A stretch of 64,000 nt of DNA from JBFFZF01 sp050732695 (GTDB lineage Bacteria; Gemmatimonadota; Gemmatimonadetes; Longimicrobiales; RSA9), in the NCBI GenBank assembly GCA_050732695.1, contig JBOHRL010000037.1:62001-126000 (forward strand). Direction: 5' to 3'. A model generated the notes under the pieces. The model did not search any database, had not been told where the DNA came from, and worked only from the letters and a program-made list of their open reading frames with translations. Of this stretch, positions 36,801 to 45,457 are shown one piece after another (position 1 is the stretch's first letter; each line of letters begins with the position of its first letter). The position numbers and the translations under genes were made by a program.

Positions 36801-37780
36801 GGCACGGGGATGGTCCCGAAGATACGGTCGACGACATCCTCGGGCGTGACTTCTTCGGCATCCGCTTCGAACGTGGTGATGATGCGATGGCGCAGGACAT
36901 CGGGACCGATCGCCTTCACATCATCGGGAAGCACGTACGCGCGGCCAGCCAGAAAGGCGTGCGCCCTCGAGCACTCGGCCAGGTAGATCGTCGCGCGTGG
37001 CGAAGCGCCGTACTCGATCAGGGGAACGAGATTCGGCAGCCCGTGTGCGAGCGGTTCGCGTGTCGCATGCACGACTTCGACGATGTAGTCCTCGATCTTC
37101 TCGTCCATGTAAACGCCCTGGATCGCCGCGCGGGCCTCGAAGATCTCGTCCCGCGATGCGACGTGATCGAGCAGCGCGAGGGGCTTGCCAGCCATGCGGC
37201 GCAGGATCTCGCGCTCCACCTGCTTGCCCGGATACGTGACTCGCAACTTCAACATGAAGCGATCGACCTGCGCCTCCGGCAGCGGGTATGTGCCTTCCTG
37301 CTCGATGGGGTTCTGCGTGGCAAGCACGAGGAACGGCTCCGGCAGCGGGAACGTTTCGCCACCGATCGTGACCTGGTGTTCCTGCATCGCCTCGAGCAGC
37401 GCCGACTGGACCTTGGGCGGAGCGCGATTGATCTCGTCAGCCAGGACGATGTTGGCGAAGATGGGGCCCTTCCTCGCCGAGAATTCGCCCGAACGCTGGT
37501 TGTAGATCATCGTGCCGACGACATCGGCGGGCAGCAGATCCGGTGTGAACTGGATGCGCTCGAACGAAGCATCAATGGTTTCCGCGAGCGACCGCACGGT
37601 GAGCGTCTTGGCGAGGCCGGGCACGCCCTCGAGCAGAACGTGACCGCCCGACAGCAGCCCGATGAGCAACCGCTCGATCATCGCGTCCTGTCCGATGATC
37701 CGCTTCCTCAACTCGGTCCGGATCCGCTCGGCCAGTTCCTGGCCGGTACGGGTTGCCGAAGCCAGCGTTGCTTCGTCCAC
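36797..37780 (-). CDS. moxR: MoxR-family AAA+ ATPase
   Basis: A 327-residue AAA+ ATPase. Walker A is LLEGVPGLAKTLTVRSL, Walker B VLADEINRAPPKVQSALLEA, sensor 1 FLVLATQNPIEQEGTYPLPE, and the arginine-finger and lid regions follow (YGASPRATIYLAECSRAHAF). MoxR ATPases act as chaperones that remodel or load metal onto partner proteins, often VWA proteins. Four such genes follow directly. The gene starts 26 bp after the preceding gene, so this may be the head of a bat sub-operon or part of the longer run from 42.4 kb. Confidence 0.94.
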   Translation of the reverse strand: MDEATLASATRTGQELAERIRTELRKRIIGQDAMIERLLIGLLSGGHVLLEGVPGLAKTLTVRSLAETIDASFERIQFTPDLLPADVVGTMIYNQRSGEFSARKGPIFANIVLADEINRAPPKVQSALLEAMQEHQVTIGGETFPLPEPFLVLATQNPIEQEGTYPLPEAQVDRFMLKLRVTYPGKQVEREILRRMAGKPLALLDHVASRDEIFEARAAIQGVYMDEKIEDYIVEVVHATREPLAHGLPNLVPLIEYGASPRATIYLAECSRAHAFLAGRAYVLPDDVKAIGPDVLRHRIITTFEADAEEVTPEDVVDRIFGTIPVP

Positions 37781-37806
37781 GCGTTCTCCCGTTCGTTTGG
37801 TGCAGA

Positions 37807-39462
37807 TCAGCGCTTGATGCGCGCGCCGCGGTCTTCCTCACGAAACACCCATGCCGCCATGCGCCCCGGCCGGATCCGCGTAATCGCAGTATCCGGCTCG
37901 AGATCCCGGAGCGAACCATGATCGGCACCCGGCTGTGCGGCCACCTCGAGCATGGCCCTCGCTCGACCGCTCCATTTACGCCAGTTCGCGGGACGGAGGT
38001 CCACCCAACCATTATCGGCGAGTTTCGGATCGCGAGGTGATTGGCCAGGCGCAGGCGCAATCTTCACTTCCGGCCCGCGCAGCAAACGCTGTCCGTCTGC
38101 GAGCAGAATCGGCAGGCCGATCGACAGTATGCGAACGCGCAGGTCCGTGTCTTCCCGGATCAGCGCCTCAGCGCGTTCCGCCGCATCGTCCGGATCGAGC
38201 GCCGCTGCACCCTTCAAGTCATCGTACAACCACGACAGGATCGCACTCTCGAAGAGCAGCTTCGACAGTCGTGGCGGCCCGAGCATCTCGTAGGCGATGG
38301 CTTCGACGCCGTGCTCGGCTTCGAGCGCGGCCATCCGCTCGAGCGCGACCTGGCGCATCACACCGGCGCGGTACGTCGGCCCTGTCGTCGCAGCATCGAG
38401 CGCTGCGACAACGTCGCGGCCGGTCGGCCGGCCGACAATCTCGTGCACCACGAGTTGCGCAATCTCTTCCGGCGTGATGAACTCCATCAACCCGAGAGCC
38501 GTCAGCGTCTCGAACTCGCCCAGACTGAACAACCCGTTCTCGCCCGCATCGAGCCACACGCCACGCAGCGTTGCGCCGGTCGGTGCGTAAGGCGGATCCT
38601 TCATCTGAAACGCGTCATCGAGCGGCACACTGCGCGATGCATCGTGTGCATCGATGGGCCGGCCTCGCCGGCGAACTTCGCCAAACCCGATGCGCTTCCA
38701 GCTGATCGCTGCGGTCGGCTTGATCTCCTTCACCGCCGGCGCACCCGGCGTCCTCGCCATCAGGTAGAGCAACAACGTGTGCGCACCGGCGACACCCGCC
38801 TTCGCCAGCAACATCCGGCTCGGCCGTTCCTCCGAGTGTGTGAACGGAACGTTCAGTCCCATTCCGCCGGTGCCGGACGTCCCGATCTTTACGTAGCACG
38901 CGGTGCCGGCTCGACGCATGCCTTCGAGTGCAATCTGCGTATGTCGGATCAACTGCGGCATGTACAGTGTCGCCAACAGCCGTTCGACGGAATCGAGCGA
39001 TGCACCCTTTGCTGAAGCTTCGGCGCGCAATTCGGCTGCGCCGTCGAAGATGTTCTGGTACGCGAACGCCGTAGCCGTATTGATGCAGTCGATCAGGATG
39101 TCCGGCTTACGGCGCAAAAGCATCGAACCCAACGCAGAGCGCTCGAGCACATCGTCGTTCAACTCGCCATAGATGTCATCCAGCAGACTGGCGCGCAACG
39201 TAGCATCGTCCAGCACGCCGGCACGGCTCATCTGCTTCATCGCATCGAGGAGGAAGACATCGCCCCACTCGGCTTCCAGCTTCGTCGCCCGTTTGCGGCC
39301 GGCGTCACGATCGAGTTCGTCGACCGCGCTCTCCGCTTCCTCCTGCGTGAGCCCGCATACGATGAGAGATGCCGGCTCGTGTGGCATCAATTCTCGCGCA
39401 ACGGCCATGCCCACGAGTCCCGATCCTCCGAGGATCAGGACTCTCCGCTTCCCGATCTCCAT
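37807..39462 (-). CDS. Rossmann-fold protein of unknown function (SDR/epimerase-like N-terminus)
   Basis: A 551-residue soluble protein. It opens with an NAD(P)-binding motif, RRVLILGGSGLVGMAVAREL, followed by an acidic strand end, as in extended short-chain dehydrogenases and saccharopine-dehydrogenase-like proteins. DILIDCINTATAFAYQNIF marks the fourth strand. YVKIGTSGTGGMGLNVPFTH is a striking Gly/Thr motif after it. The remaining 300 residues match no fold I recognise. The start overlaps the upstream pseudouridine synthase by 28 bp. I cannot name a substrate. Confidence 0.7.
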   Translation of the reverse strand: MEIGKRRVLILGGSGLVGMAVARELMPHEPASLIVCGLTQEEAESAVDELDRDAGRKRATKLEAEWGDVFLLDAMKQMSRAGVLDDATLRASLLDDIYGELNDDVLERSALGSMLLRRKPDILIDCINTATAFAYQNIFDGAAELRAEASAKGASLDSVERLLATLYMPQLIRHTQIALEGMRRAGTACYVKIGTSGTGGMGLNVPFTHSEERPSRMLLAKAGVAGAHTLLLYLMARTPGAPAVKEIKPTAAISWKRIGFGEVRRRGRPIDAHDASRSVPLDDAFQMKDPPYAPTGATLRGVWLDAGENGLFSLGEFETLTALGLMEFITPEEIAQLVVHEIVGRPTGRDVVAALDAATTGPTYRAGVMRQVALERMAALEAEHGVEAIAYEMLGPPRLSKLLFESAILSWLYDDLKGAAALDPDDAAERAEALIREDTDLRVRILSIGLPILLADGQRLLRGPEVKIAPAPGQSPRDPKLADNGWVDLRPANWRKWSGRARAMLEVAAQPGADHGSLRDLEPDTAITRIRPGRMAAWVFREEDRGARIKR

Positions 39463-40214
39463 CCATTTCCTTTCCGTCGATTGCGGCTTCGCCGATCCTG
39501 TGGTGAGCGGAGCGCGCGAATCTCATGGCTGCCGAGCGGCCTCCACTCGCCAACCGGCAGACGACCCAGCCGGATGGGTCCGTACCTGAGTCGTATCAGC
39601 CGGACGACCGGGTGGCCCAACGCCTCGAACATGCGCCGGACTTCGCGATTCCGGCCCTCCGCCAGCACGAGCCGCAGCCGCCCTGTTCCTTTCATCGGAG
39701 AGGCCAACTTCTCGGCCCGCCTGGCTTGCGCGGGTCCGTCGTCGAGCATGACGCCGTTCACCAGCGCTGACATCACACGATCGCCGGGATCGCCAATAAT
39801 ATGCACTTCGTACTCCCGTTCGATGCCGTATCGTGGATGCAGCATGCGATTCGCGACGTCGCCTTCATTCGTCAACAGGAGGAGACCTTCGCTGCCGGCA
39901 TCGAGCCGGCCGACCGTGAACAGTGCGCGCATCGCATCCGGAAGCAGATCGTAGATCGTCGTCCGGCCCTGCGGATCATGTCGCGTACACACCGCCCGTG
40001 GCGGCTTGTGAAACGCGATCCACGTGATGGCCGCGGGCTGCGCGACCACTCCATCGACGGTCACGGTGTCGCGCGTCGGATCGACTTTCGTCCCGAGTTC
40101 CGTGACCACGCGGCCGTTCACGCGAACCCGCCCTTCGACGATCAGGGTCTCGGCGTGCCGCCGGGATGCAACGCCCGCACGGGAAAGGAACTTCTGAAGG
40201 CGAACCGGCTCCAT
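39435..40214 (-). CDS. rluB: RluB/RsuA-family pseudouridine synthase
   Basis: A 259-residue protein. The N-terminal S4 domain reads RLQKFLSRAGVASRRHAETL. The catalytic domain has VGRLDAGSEGLLLLTNEGD with the catalytic Asp, then EREYEVHIIGD and LAEGRNREVRRMFEALGHPV. It converts a uridine in rRNA to pseudouridine; the RluB (23S) assignment over RsuA is by overall similarity and the scpA-scpB-rluB gene order. It starts one base after scpB ends. The C-terminal 30 residues are a basic tail. Confidence 0.9.
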   Translation of the reverse strand: MEPVRLQKFLSRAGVASRRHAETLIVEGRVRVNGRVVTELGTKVDPTRDTVTVDGVVAQPAAITWIAFHKPPRAVCTRHDPQGRTTIYDLLPDAMRALFTVGRLDAGSEGLLLLTNEGDVANRMLHPRYGIEREYEVHIIGDPGDRVMSALVNGVMLDDGPAQARRAEKLASPMKGTGRLRLVLAEGRNREVRRMFEALGHPVVRLIRLRYGPIRLGRLPVGEWRPLGSHEIRALRSPQDRRSRNRRKGNGWRSGSGES

Positions 40215-40979
40215 TCAGCCGCGATACGCCGCGCCCGCCTCCGCCTCTTCGCCTTCCCCGTCCGGCTCCTCATCCGAAGGATCGGCAACCCGGTCCGCTC
40301 TGGCCTCATCGGCGCGCGGCGGTCTGTCGGCATGATCCCGAGCCGGGTGAACGCCCAGGTGCAGGGCCTCTGCCTCGACTTCCGCCTCCGTCGAAAGCGG
40401 ACTCGGTTCCGCCGCGCCGAACGGCGCCGGCACCGGTTCCGGATCCTTTGCCGCCCGCGGTCGCAGAATGACCGGGAGATCGTCCGGGCGAGGCATGTCT
40501 TCGAGCGAGTTGAACCCGAAATGCTCGAGGAACTTCTCCGTCGTCCCGTAGAGCAGCGGTCTGCCCAGCGCCTCCGCCCGGCCGACCGGTTGAATCAGCT
40601 CGCGATCCTGGAGCGTGCGTAGCACCGCACTCGATTGCACGCCCCGGATCTCCTCGATCTCGAGGCGCCCCAGTGGCTGGCGGTACGCGAGGATGGCCAG
40701 GACCTCGAGCGCCGGCATCGACAGGCGTGCAGCCTGCGGCACCGATTGATAACGTTCGAGTACGGTGGCAAAATCCGGGCGGGTGAGGAGCTGGTATCCG
40801 CCCGCGACTTCGAACACCTGAAACGCGCGTTCCGTCCGATCGTACTCTTCGCGAAGCGTATCGATCACCGCCGTTACGGTGTCCTCGTCGAGGCGCTCGT
40901 CGGCGCGCGCAAGGTCTGCCGCCGTCAGGGGCGCGTCGCTCGCGAACAGCAACGCCTCAATGATCTGCGTCAGCCGCAT
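40215..40979 (-). CDS. scpB: Segregation and condensation protein B
   Basis: A 254-residue ScpB. Two winged helices are visible: RLTQIIEALLFASDAPLTAA and then LSMPALEVLAILAYRQPLGR, IEEIRGVQSSAVLRTLQDRE and GRPLLYGTTEKFLEHFG, the standard ScpB block. From about residue 180 a Glu/Pro/Ala-rich tail of some 75 residues follows, likely disordered. It binds ScpA and the SMC ATPase heads in chromosome segregation. Its start overlaps scpA by 23 bp. Confidence 0.94.
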   Translation of the reverse strand: MRLTQIIEALLFASDAPLTAADLARADERLDEDTVTAVIDTLREEYDRTERAFQVFEVAGGYQLLTRPDFATVLERYQSVPQAARLSMPALEVLAILAYRQPLGRLEIEEIRGVQSSAVLRTLQDRELIQPVGRAEALGRPLLYGTTEKFLEHFGFNSLEDMPRPDDLPVILRPRAAKDPEPVPAPFGAAEPSPLSTEAEVEAEALHLGVHPARDHADRPPRADEARADRVADPSDEEPDGEGEEAEAGAAYRG

Positions 40980-41727
40980 CCGTCGATTCTTCCTTCCGCT
41001 TGTAGAACCACAGCGGCGTGAACGGCTGGCCCTGCCGCATCACGAGTTCCCGCCGCTTGGCGAGTTCGAGACCGGCCAGCAACGTGACCACGCCGTGCAG
41101 CCTGTCACCGTATGGGCGGACAAGACGCGCAAACTCGACGCGCATGACCCGCTTCAAGGTCTGTACGATCAATCCGATCTTGTCTTCGAGCGGAACCGCA
41201 CGTGGCGCTACGTGATGCTCCGGCCTCGGCCTCGCCCGTTCACCAACCGCCAGAGCCGCCGACCACACATCCTCCCAATCGATTCGGAATTCCGTTACCA
41301 CCGGCGAGGTCCGCGGCGGGACCCAGCCCCGCGCGTGTCGCCGGCGACGGTCCGATTCCGCGGCTTCGAGCCGGAACGCAGCTTCCCGGTAGTGTTCGTA
41401 TTCCAGAAGCCGGCGTACCAACTCGGCGCGCGGGTCCTCGAGGACTTCTCCTTCCGCCACCCGCCGCGGCAGAATCATCTGCGCCTTGATCCGCACCAGC
41501 AATGCAGCCATCTCGAGGAACTCACCCGCCCGATCGAGTCCGAGCGAACCGACTCCTTCGATCGCGGCAAGGAACTGCGCCGTGATCTGTGCGATCGGGA
41601 TATCGAATATGTCGATGTCCTGCTCGCGAATCAGATGCAACAGGAGCTCGAGCGGCCCGGTGAACCGTTCGAGTTCGACGACGAATGCGCCTTCCTCGCC
41701 GTACACCGCTCCGTTCACGTCGACCAT
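40957..41727 (-). CDS. scpA: Segregation and condensation protein A (kleisin)
   Basis: A 256-residue ScpA starting MVDVNGAVYGEEGAFVVELE. The kleisin N-terminus has FTGPLELLLHLIREQDIDIF and DIPIAQITAQFLAAIEG, then GEFLEMAALLVRIKAQMILP. The C-terminal winged helix carries VVTLLAGLELAKRRELVMRQ. It bridges the two SMC heads. The frame is open 143 codons further upstream, but that stretch lies antisense-free inside the site-2 protease gene and has no family resemblance, so it is not included. It overlaps that protease gene by 13 bp. Confidence 0.94.
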   Translation of the reverse strand: MVDVNGAVYGEEGAFVVELERFTGPLELLLHLIREQDIDIFDIPIAQITAQFLAAIEGVGSLGLDRAGEFLEMAALLVRIKAQMILPRRVAEGEVLEDPRAELVRRLLEYEHYREAAFRLEAAESDRRRRHARGWVPPRTSPVVTEFRIDWEDVWSAALAVGERARPRPEHHVAPRAVPLEDKIGLIVQTLKRVMRVEFARLVRPYGDRLHGVVTLLAGLELAKRRELVMRQGQPFTPLWFYKRKEESTDAADADH

Positions 41728-42362
41728 TCGATCAGCGCCATGGACATGTCCGACAGCAGGTCCGCAGGAATCAGAAGGTATGTGATCGCCCCGGACAGAA
41801 GCAGCAGCACGAACACGAGAACACCCCACCGCTCCAGCCGGCGATACTGTTCGGCCATGGACCGGGGCAGCAGGTGATAGATGAGGCGCGAACCGTCCAG
41901 CGGCGGGATCGGCAGAAGATTGAACACCGCAAGCACGAAGTTCAGCCGGATTCCTGTCTCGAGCATGCGTTCGAGCGTCGGGCCCGCGACCGCGATCGAC
42001 GGGACCGCCCGCGTCAGGTACACCAGCCCGATGAGCGCGAGCGTACACGCAATGCCGAGCACAAAATTCGACATCACACCTGCCAGAGAAACCAGGATGT
42101 CCCCCCGCCGGAAATGTCGGAAATTCGACGGGACCACCTGTACTGGCTTCGCCCACCCGATCAGGAAACCGGACCCGCTCCCCACCAGCATGGCCGGCAC
42201 GATCAGGGTGCCGAACAGATCAATGTGCGGGATCGGATTGAGTGTGAGCCGGCCCATCTGGCGGGGCGTGGGATCACCCTCCCGGTCGGCCACCCAGGCA
42301 TGCGCCCACTCGTGGATCACGAACGAGAAGAGCAGGACCGGCACGAGAATGAGGACGTCCAT
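41715..42362 (-). CDS. Site-2 protease family membrane metalloprotease
   Basis: A 215-residue protein with about five membrane helices. FSFVIHEWAHAWVADREGD holds the HExxH zinc motif, and FNLLPIPPLDGSRLI holds the second motif with the Asp zinc ligand. No PDZ domain is present, so it belongs to the small S2P group typically found beside scpA and tryptophanyl-tRNA synthetase genes. Substrate is unknown. It is the first gene of the long minus-strand run and is divergent from rpsT, with 128 bp between them. Confidence 0.9.
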   Translation of the reverse strand: MDVLILVPVLLFSFVIHEWAHAWVADREGDPTPRQMGRLTLNPIPHIDLFGTLIVPAMLVGSGSGFLIGWAKPVQVVPSNFRHFRRGDILVSLAGVMSNFVLGIACTLALIGLVYLTRAVPSIAVAGPTLERMLETGIRLNFVLAVFNLLPIPPLDGSRLIYHLLPRSMAEQYRRLERWGVLVFVLLLLSGAITYLLIPADLLSDMSMALIEWST

Positions 42363-42422
42363 GGGCGCGGAAAACTACCGTCGCCTCCCAGCCCGCGCCA
42401 CCCCGCAAGCACGCCCCGGAGG

Positions 42423-42451
42423 TTGACACCCGACCCATTCAGCCGATACCT
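42423..42451 (+). promoter_or_regulatory. Sigma-70 promoter for rpsT
   Basis: A perfect TTGACA (42423-42428), a 17-bp spacer and ATACCT (42446-42451) lie 40 bp upstream of the rpsT start codon. The transcript would start near 42458 with a leader of about 33 nt. Confidence 0.6.
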
Positions 42452-42490
42452 TTCGCGGTTGTCATACACGCTGTCCAGAGGGGTATCGAG

Positions 42491-42748
42491 TTGGCGAACA
42501 CGAAGAGTGCCGAGAAGAAGATCCGGCAGGACCGCAAGCGCCGCGCGAACAATCGTGCACAACGCTCCCGGTTGCGCACGGTCATCAAGAAGGTCACAAC
42601 CGAGAAGGACGCGGTCGCCGCAGCCGAAGCACTCAAGGAAGCGGAGGCGCTTCTCGACCGTTTCGCCTCACGGCACCTGATTCATCGCAACAGAGCCGCC
42701 CGCAAGAAGTCGCAACTCGCACGTCACGTCGCCAGCATCGCACGCTGA
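42491..42748 (+). CDS. rpsT: 30S ribosomal protein S20, TTG start
   Basis: An 85-residue S20: MANTKSAEKKIRQDRKRRAN at the start, then NRAQRSRLRTVIKKV and a C-terminal RNRAARKKSQLARHVASIA. The start codon is TTG at 42491; no ATG gives the family N-terminus. In E. coli rpsT also uses UUG, and this weak start is part of S20 translational autoregulation. S20 binds 16S rRNA early in assembly. It is one of few plus-strand genes here and stands alone. Confidence 0.96.
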   Translation: MANTKSAEKKIRQDRKRRANNRAQRSRLRTVIKKVTTEKDAVAAAEALKEAEALLDRFASRHLIHRNRAARKKSQLARHVASIAR

Positions 42749-42755
42749 CCCGTAC

Positions 42756-42778
42756 GGTCCGGCCGAGCGGTCCGGGCC
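42756..42778 (+). terminator. Hairpin after rpsT
   Basis: GGTCCGG (42756-42762) pairs with CCGGGCC (42772-42778), seven base pairs with one G-U, eight bases after the rpsT stop. No T-run follows, so it may be a transcript-end hairpin rather than a classical intrinsic terminator. A palindrome CCGTTAACGG lies further on near 42820, between the convergent genes. Confidence 0.4.
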
Positions 42779-42865
42779 GCGGGATCTCAAAAACAACTTC
42801 AACGTCAGATCGAACGGCCGTTAACGGTCGGTTATTGAGGCTGCAAGGGAATCGAGTGTCTCGCG

Positions 42866-44143
42866 TCAGCCGAACATGTCCAGGGTCTGGGGGTCCACAG
42901 GCACAGGTGAGGGCTGACCGGCCGGGTCACTTGCGCTGTTCGGTTCCCGCAGGACGTCAGGTGGGTTGCTGGTGCTCGGAGTTCGCGAGGTGGCCGGCGA
43001 GGTCTTCCGCTGCGCGGGTTCTGTCTTGCGATGCTTCGTGCCGCTGGCGCGGGGGCTGGTGCCGGCGCGTTCCCGGGCATTGCGGGCGGCCGTCTTCTGG
43101 CGTGGCTCGGCTGGTTCCTTGCCACGTGCTTCCGGCTGTCCGTCCGGGGCTGTACCGGACAGGCGGGCGGGAGGCTGATGTCGCAGCCAATCGCGGTTGT
43201 GGATGCGGTCGCGTTCGCTCCAACCGCTTTCGATTCCCTTCATGGCTGCCTGTGCCATCGCCAGCTTTGCATCGAGGTCGTCAGCGTAGTGCAGGAGCAG
43301 TCCTTCGAGGATGTGCGGTTCGCGCGGGCTCTGCCACTCGTATCGCCCCTGATGGCTGGCTATGAGGTGTTCGAGCAGGAGCCGGCGTTGGTGCGGGATG
43401 CCGAGTTCGACGGCGGCGCTCCGGACCATTTCGAGCCCGAGCAGGATGTGGCCGAGCAACCGACCCTCGTCGGTGTAGGGGAATCCGGGCTGTGCGCCGA
43501 TCTCCCTGACCTTGCCGAGGTCGTGAAGGAGCGCGCCGGTCAGAAGCAGGTCGCGATCAATGGCTGCGCCGTAGTGACGCGCGAGTTGATGACAGATCGC
43601 GGTGACGGAAAGCGTGTGCTCGAGGAGCCCGCCGAGGTGTGCGTGGTGATTGCGAGTGGCAGCGGGGGCGAGCCGGAATCCGTGTCCGGCTTCGGAGTCC
43701 GGCGCGAGCAGTGTCTGGACGAGTGCGCGAAAGTGCGTGTCCTGAATCGATGCAATAACCGCCTGAAGTTCTGCCTCCATCGCAGCTGCATTGCGTTTCG
43801 AGCCGGGCAGGAAGAGGTGCAGCTCATCGAGTGTTACGCGGATTGGCGCGACGTCCTGAAGTTGCAGTATTGCGTGCATCGGATCGATGACGAGACCGCG
43901 CACGCCGATGTAGATGCCGGGCCGGATCCAGGCCGCTGCGGCGCCGGCATCGAGTCGTGCCTGGATGCGTTCGCGCGCATCCGTGAGCAGCAGATCGAGA
44001 GAACCGTCGGTCCGGGCGTCGGCGTGGAGAACGGCGTAACACGCGACTATGGGCGAGTGTTCGGAGAGGCTGGCGATGGCTGGCCATGGCAATGGCGCGG
44101 GGCGAACCCAGTCGGCGGGACTCGGCAGTCGCGCCCCTGTCAC
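42866..44143 (-). CDS. YhaM-like 3'-5' exoribonuclease (OB-fold plus HD domain)
   Basis: A 425-residue protein. An N-terminal OB-like region (LDLLLTDARERIQARLDAGA, PGIYIGVRGLVID) is followed by an HD domain with HHAHLGGLLEHTLSVTAICH and the key LLLTGALLHDLGKVREIG, then HQRRLLLEHLIASHQGRYEW. That layout matches YhaM, which trims RNA and single-stranded DNA from the 3' end. The last 110 residues are a Pro/Arg/Ser-rich disordered tail not found in B. subtilis YhaM. It overlaps the pyrC stop by four bases. Confidence 0.82.
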   Translation of the reverse strand: MTGARLPSPADWVRPAPLPWPAIASLSEHSPIVACYAVLHADARTDGSLDLLLTDARERIQARLDAGAAAAWIRPGIYIGVRGLVIDPMHAILQLQDVAPIRVTLDELHLFLPGSKRNAAAMEAELQAVIASIQDTHFRALVQTLLAPDSEAGHGFRLAPAATRNHHAHLGGLLEHTLSVTAICHQLARHYGAAIDRDLLLTGALLHDLGKVREIGAQPGFPYTDEGRLLGHILLGLEMVRSAAVELGIPHQRRLLLEHLIASHQGRYEWQSPREPHILEGLLLHYADDLDAKLAMAQAAMKGIESGWSERDRIHNRDWLRHQPPARLSGTAPDGQPEARGKEPAEPRQKTAARNARERAGTSPRASGTKHRKTEPAQRKTSPATSRTPSTSNPPDVLREPNSASDPAGQPSPVPVDPQTLDMFG

Positions 44144-45447
44144 GCCGCGCCCACCGGTCGTTCGGTCCCTTCCCAGACCGTGCGCCCGGCCACAATGGTG
44201 CGCACGGGCCGCCCGCGCAGCCGGCGTCCGATGAACGGAGAATTGCGGCTCTTCGAGTGGAATCGCATTGCCTCAACGACCCATTCCGCGTCCGGATCGA
44301 AGACGGTCACATCGGCCGGGCTGCCCCGCTGGAGGGTTCCGCCCGGCAGTCGAAATGCACGCGCGGGCGCGCAGCTCATCCGCTCGACGAGCGTGCACAG
44401 ATCGATGACGCCGGCGTCGACGAGTTCCGTCATGGCGAGCCCGAGTGCGGTCTCGAGTCCGACGAGTCCGAACGGTGCATCGTCAAACGCCTGCTCCTTC
44501 TCGTCGTAATGGTGGGGCGCGTGATCGGTGGCGATGACGTCGAGGGTCCCATCGCGCACGCCCTCGATCACGGCTGCCCGATCCTCGGCCGACCTGAGCG
44601 GTGGGTTGACCTTGGCTTCCGTTCGATAACCGTCCGCGGCTTCATCAGTCAGTGTGAAATGGTGAGGCGTTGCTTCGGCGGTAACGGGCACGCCCTGTGC
44701 CCTTGCCTGTCGGATCATGGCGACGCCGGCGCGCGTCGAAACGTGCTGGATGTGGAGGCGCCCGCCGGTCAGTGCACTCAGCATCAGGTCACGCGCAATC
44801 ATCACATCTTCGGCGGCGTTCGGGATACCCGTCAGGCCGAGGCGAGTCGAGACGACGCCTTCATTCATGGCACCGCCGCGGGAAAGGGTCAGTTCCTCGC
44901 AGTGTGATGCGACGGGGATGCCGAGGGTTCGGGCGTAGGAGAGGGCGAGTCGCATGAGGCCCGCGTCGCTGACGGGACGGCCATCGTCCGTGATCGCGAC
45001 GGCACCGGCATCGACCATCTCGCCGATCAACGTGAGACGCTCTCCCTTCTGGCCGACAGAAATCGCGCCACACGGGTGAACGCGGGCGAGTCCCGCGCGC
45101 AACCCCTGCGCGCGAACGAAGCCGACGGCAGCCGGGTCATCGACGGGCGGATCCGTATTCGGCATCGCACACACCGCCGTGAAGCCACCCGCCGCAGCGG
45201 CCAATGCTCCTGTTGCGATGGTCTCCTTGTGTTCACCGCCGGGCTCGCGCAGGTGCACATGCAGGTCGATCAGGCCGGGGCATACGATGAGATCCGCGCA
45301 CTCGACGACGATGGCATCGTCCGGCGCGCTCAGACCCCGGCCGATGCCCTGCACCGTGGCATCGGCGAGAAGCACATCGCACACATCGTCCGTACCCGTC
45401 GATGGGTCGATGACGCGGCCGGCGCGGAGCAGAATCGGTCTGGTCAT
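44140..45447 (-). CDS. pyrC: Dihydroorotase, class I
   Basis: A 435-residue amidohydrolase starting MTRPILLRAGRVIDPSTGTD. Metal site motifs are LIDLHVHLREPGGEHKETI, then GGFTAVCAMPNTDPPVDDPA, His residues in GRLHIQHVSTRAGV and the late Asp in DVIATDHAPHHYDEKE. It cyclises carbamoyl-aspartate to dihydroorotate in pyrimidine synthesis. It lies 10 bp after pyrB, in the order pyrR-pyrB-pyrC. An upstream in-frame start is rejected as it enters pyrB. Confidence 0.95.
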   Translation of the reverse strand: MTRPILLRAGRVIDPSTGTDDVCDVLLADATVQGIGRGLSAPDDAIVVECADLIVCPGLIDLHVHLREPGGEHKETIATGALAAAAGGFTAVCAMPNTDPPVDDPAAVGFVRAQGLRAGLARVHPCGAISVGQKGERLTLIGEMVDAGAVAITDDGRPVSDAGLMRLALSYARTLGIPVASHCEELTLSRGGAMNEGVVSTRLGLTGIPNAAEDVMIARDLMLSALTGGRLHIQHVSTRAGVAMIRQARAQGVPVTAEATPHHFTLTDEAADGYRTEAKVNPPLRSAEDRAAVIEGVRDGTLDVIATDHAPHHYDEKEQAFDDAPFGLVGLETALGLAMTELVDAGVIDLCTLVERMSCAPARAFRLPGGTLQRGSPADVTVFDPDAEWVVEAMRFHSKSRNSPFIGRRLRGRPVRTIVAGRTVWEGTERPVGAA

Positions 45448-45457
45448 CGCTGGTTGA

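Noticed and set aside
40957..42156. Long form of ScpA with 143 extra residues
   Set aside because: The extension lies inside the site-2 protease gene in another frame and has no recognisable domain.
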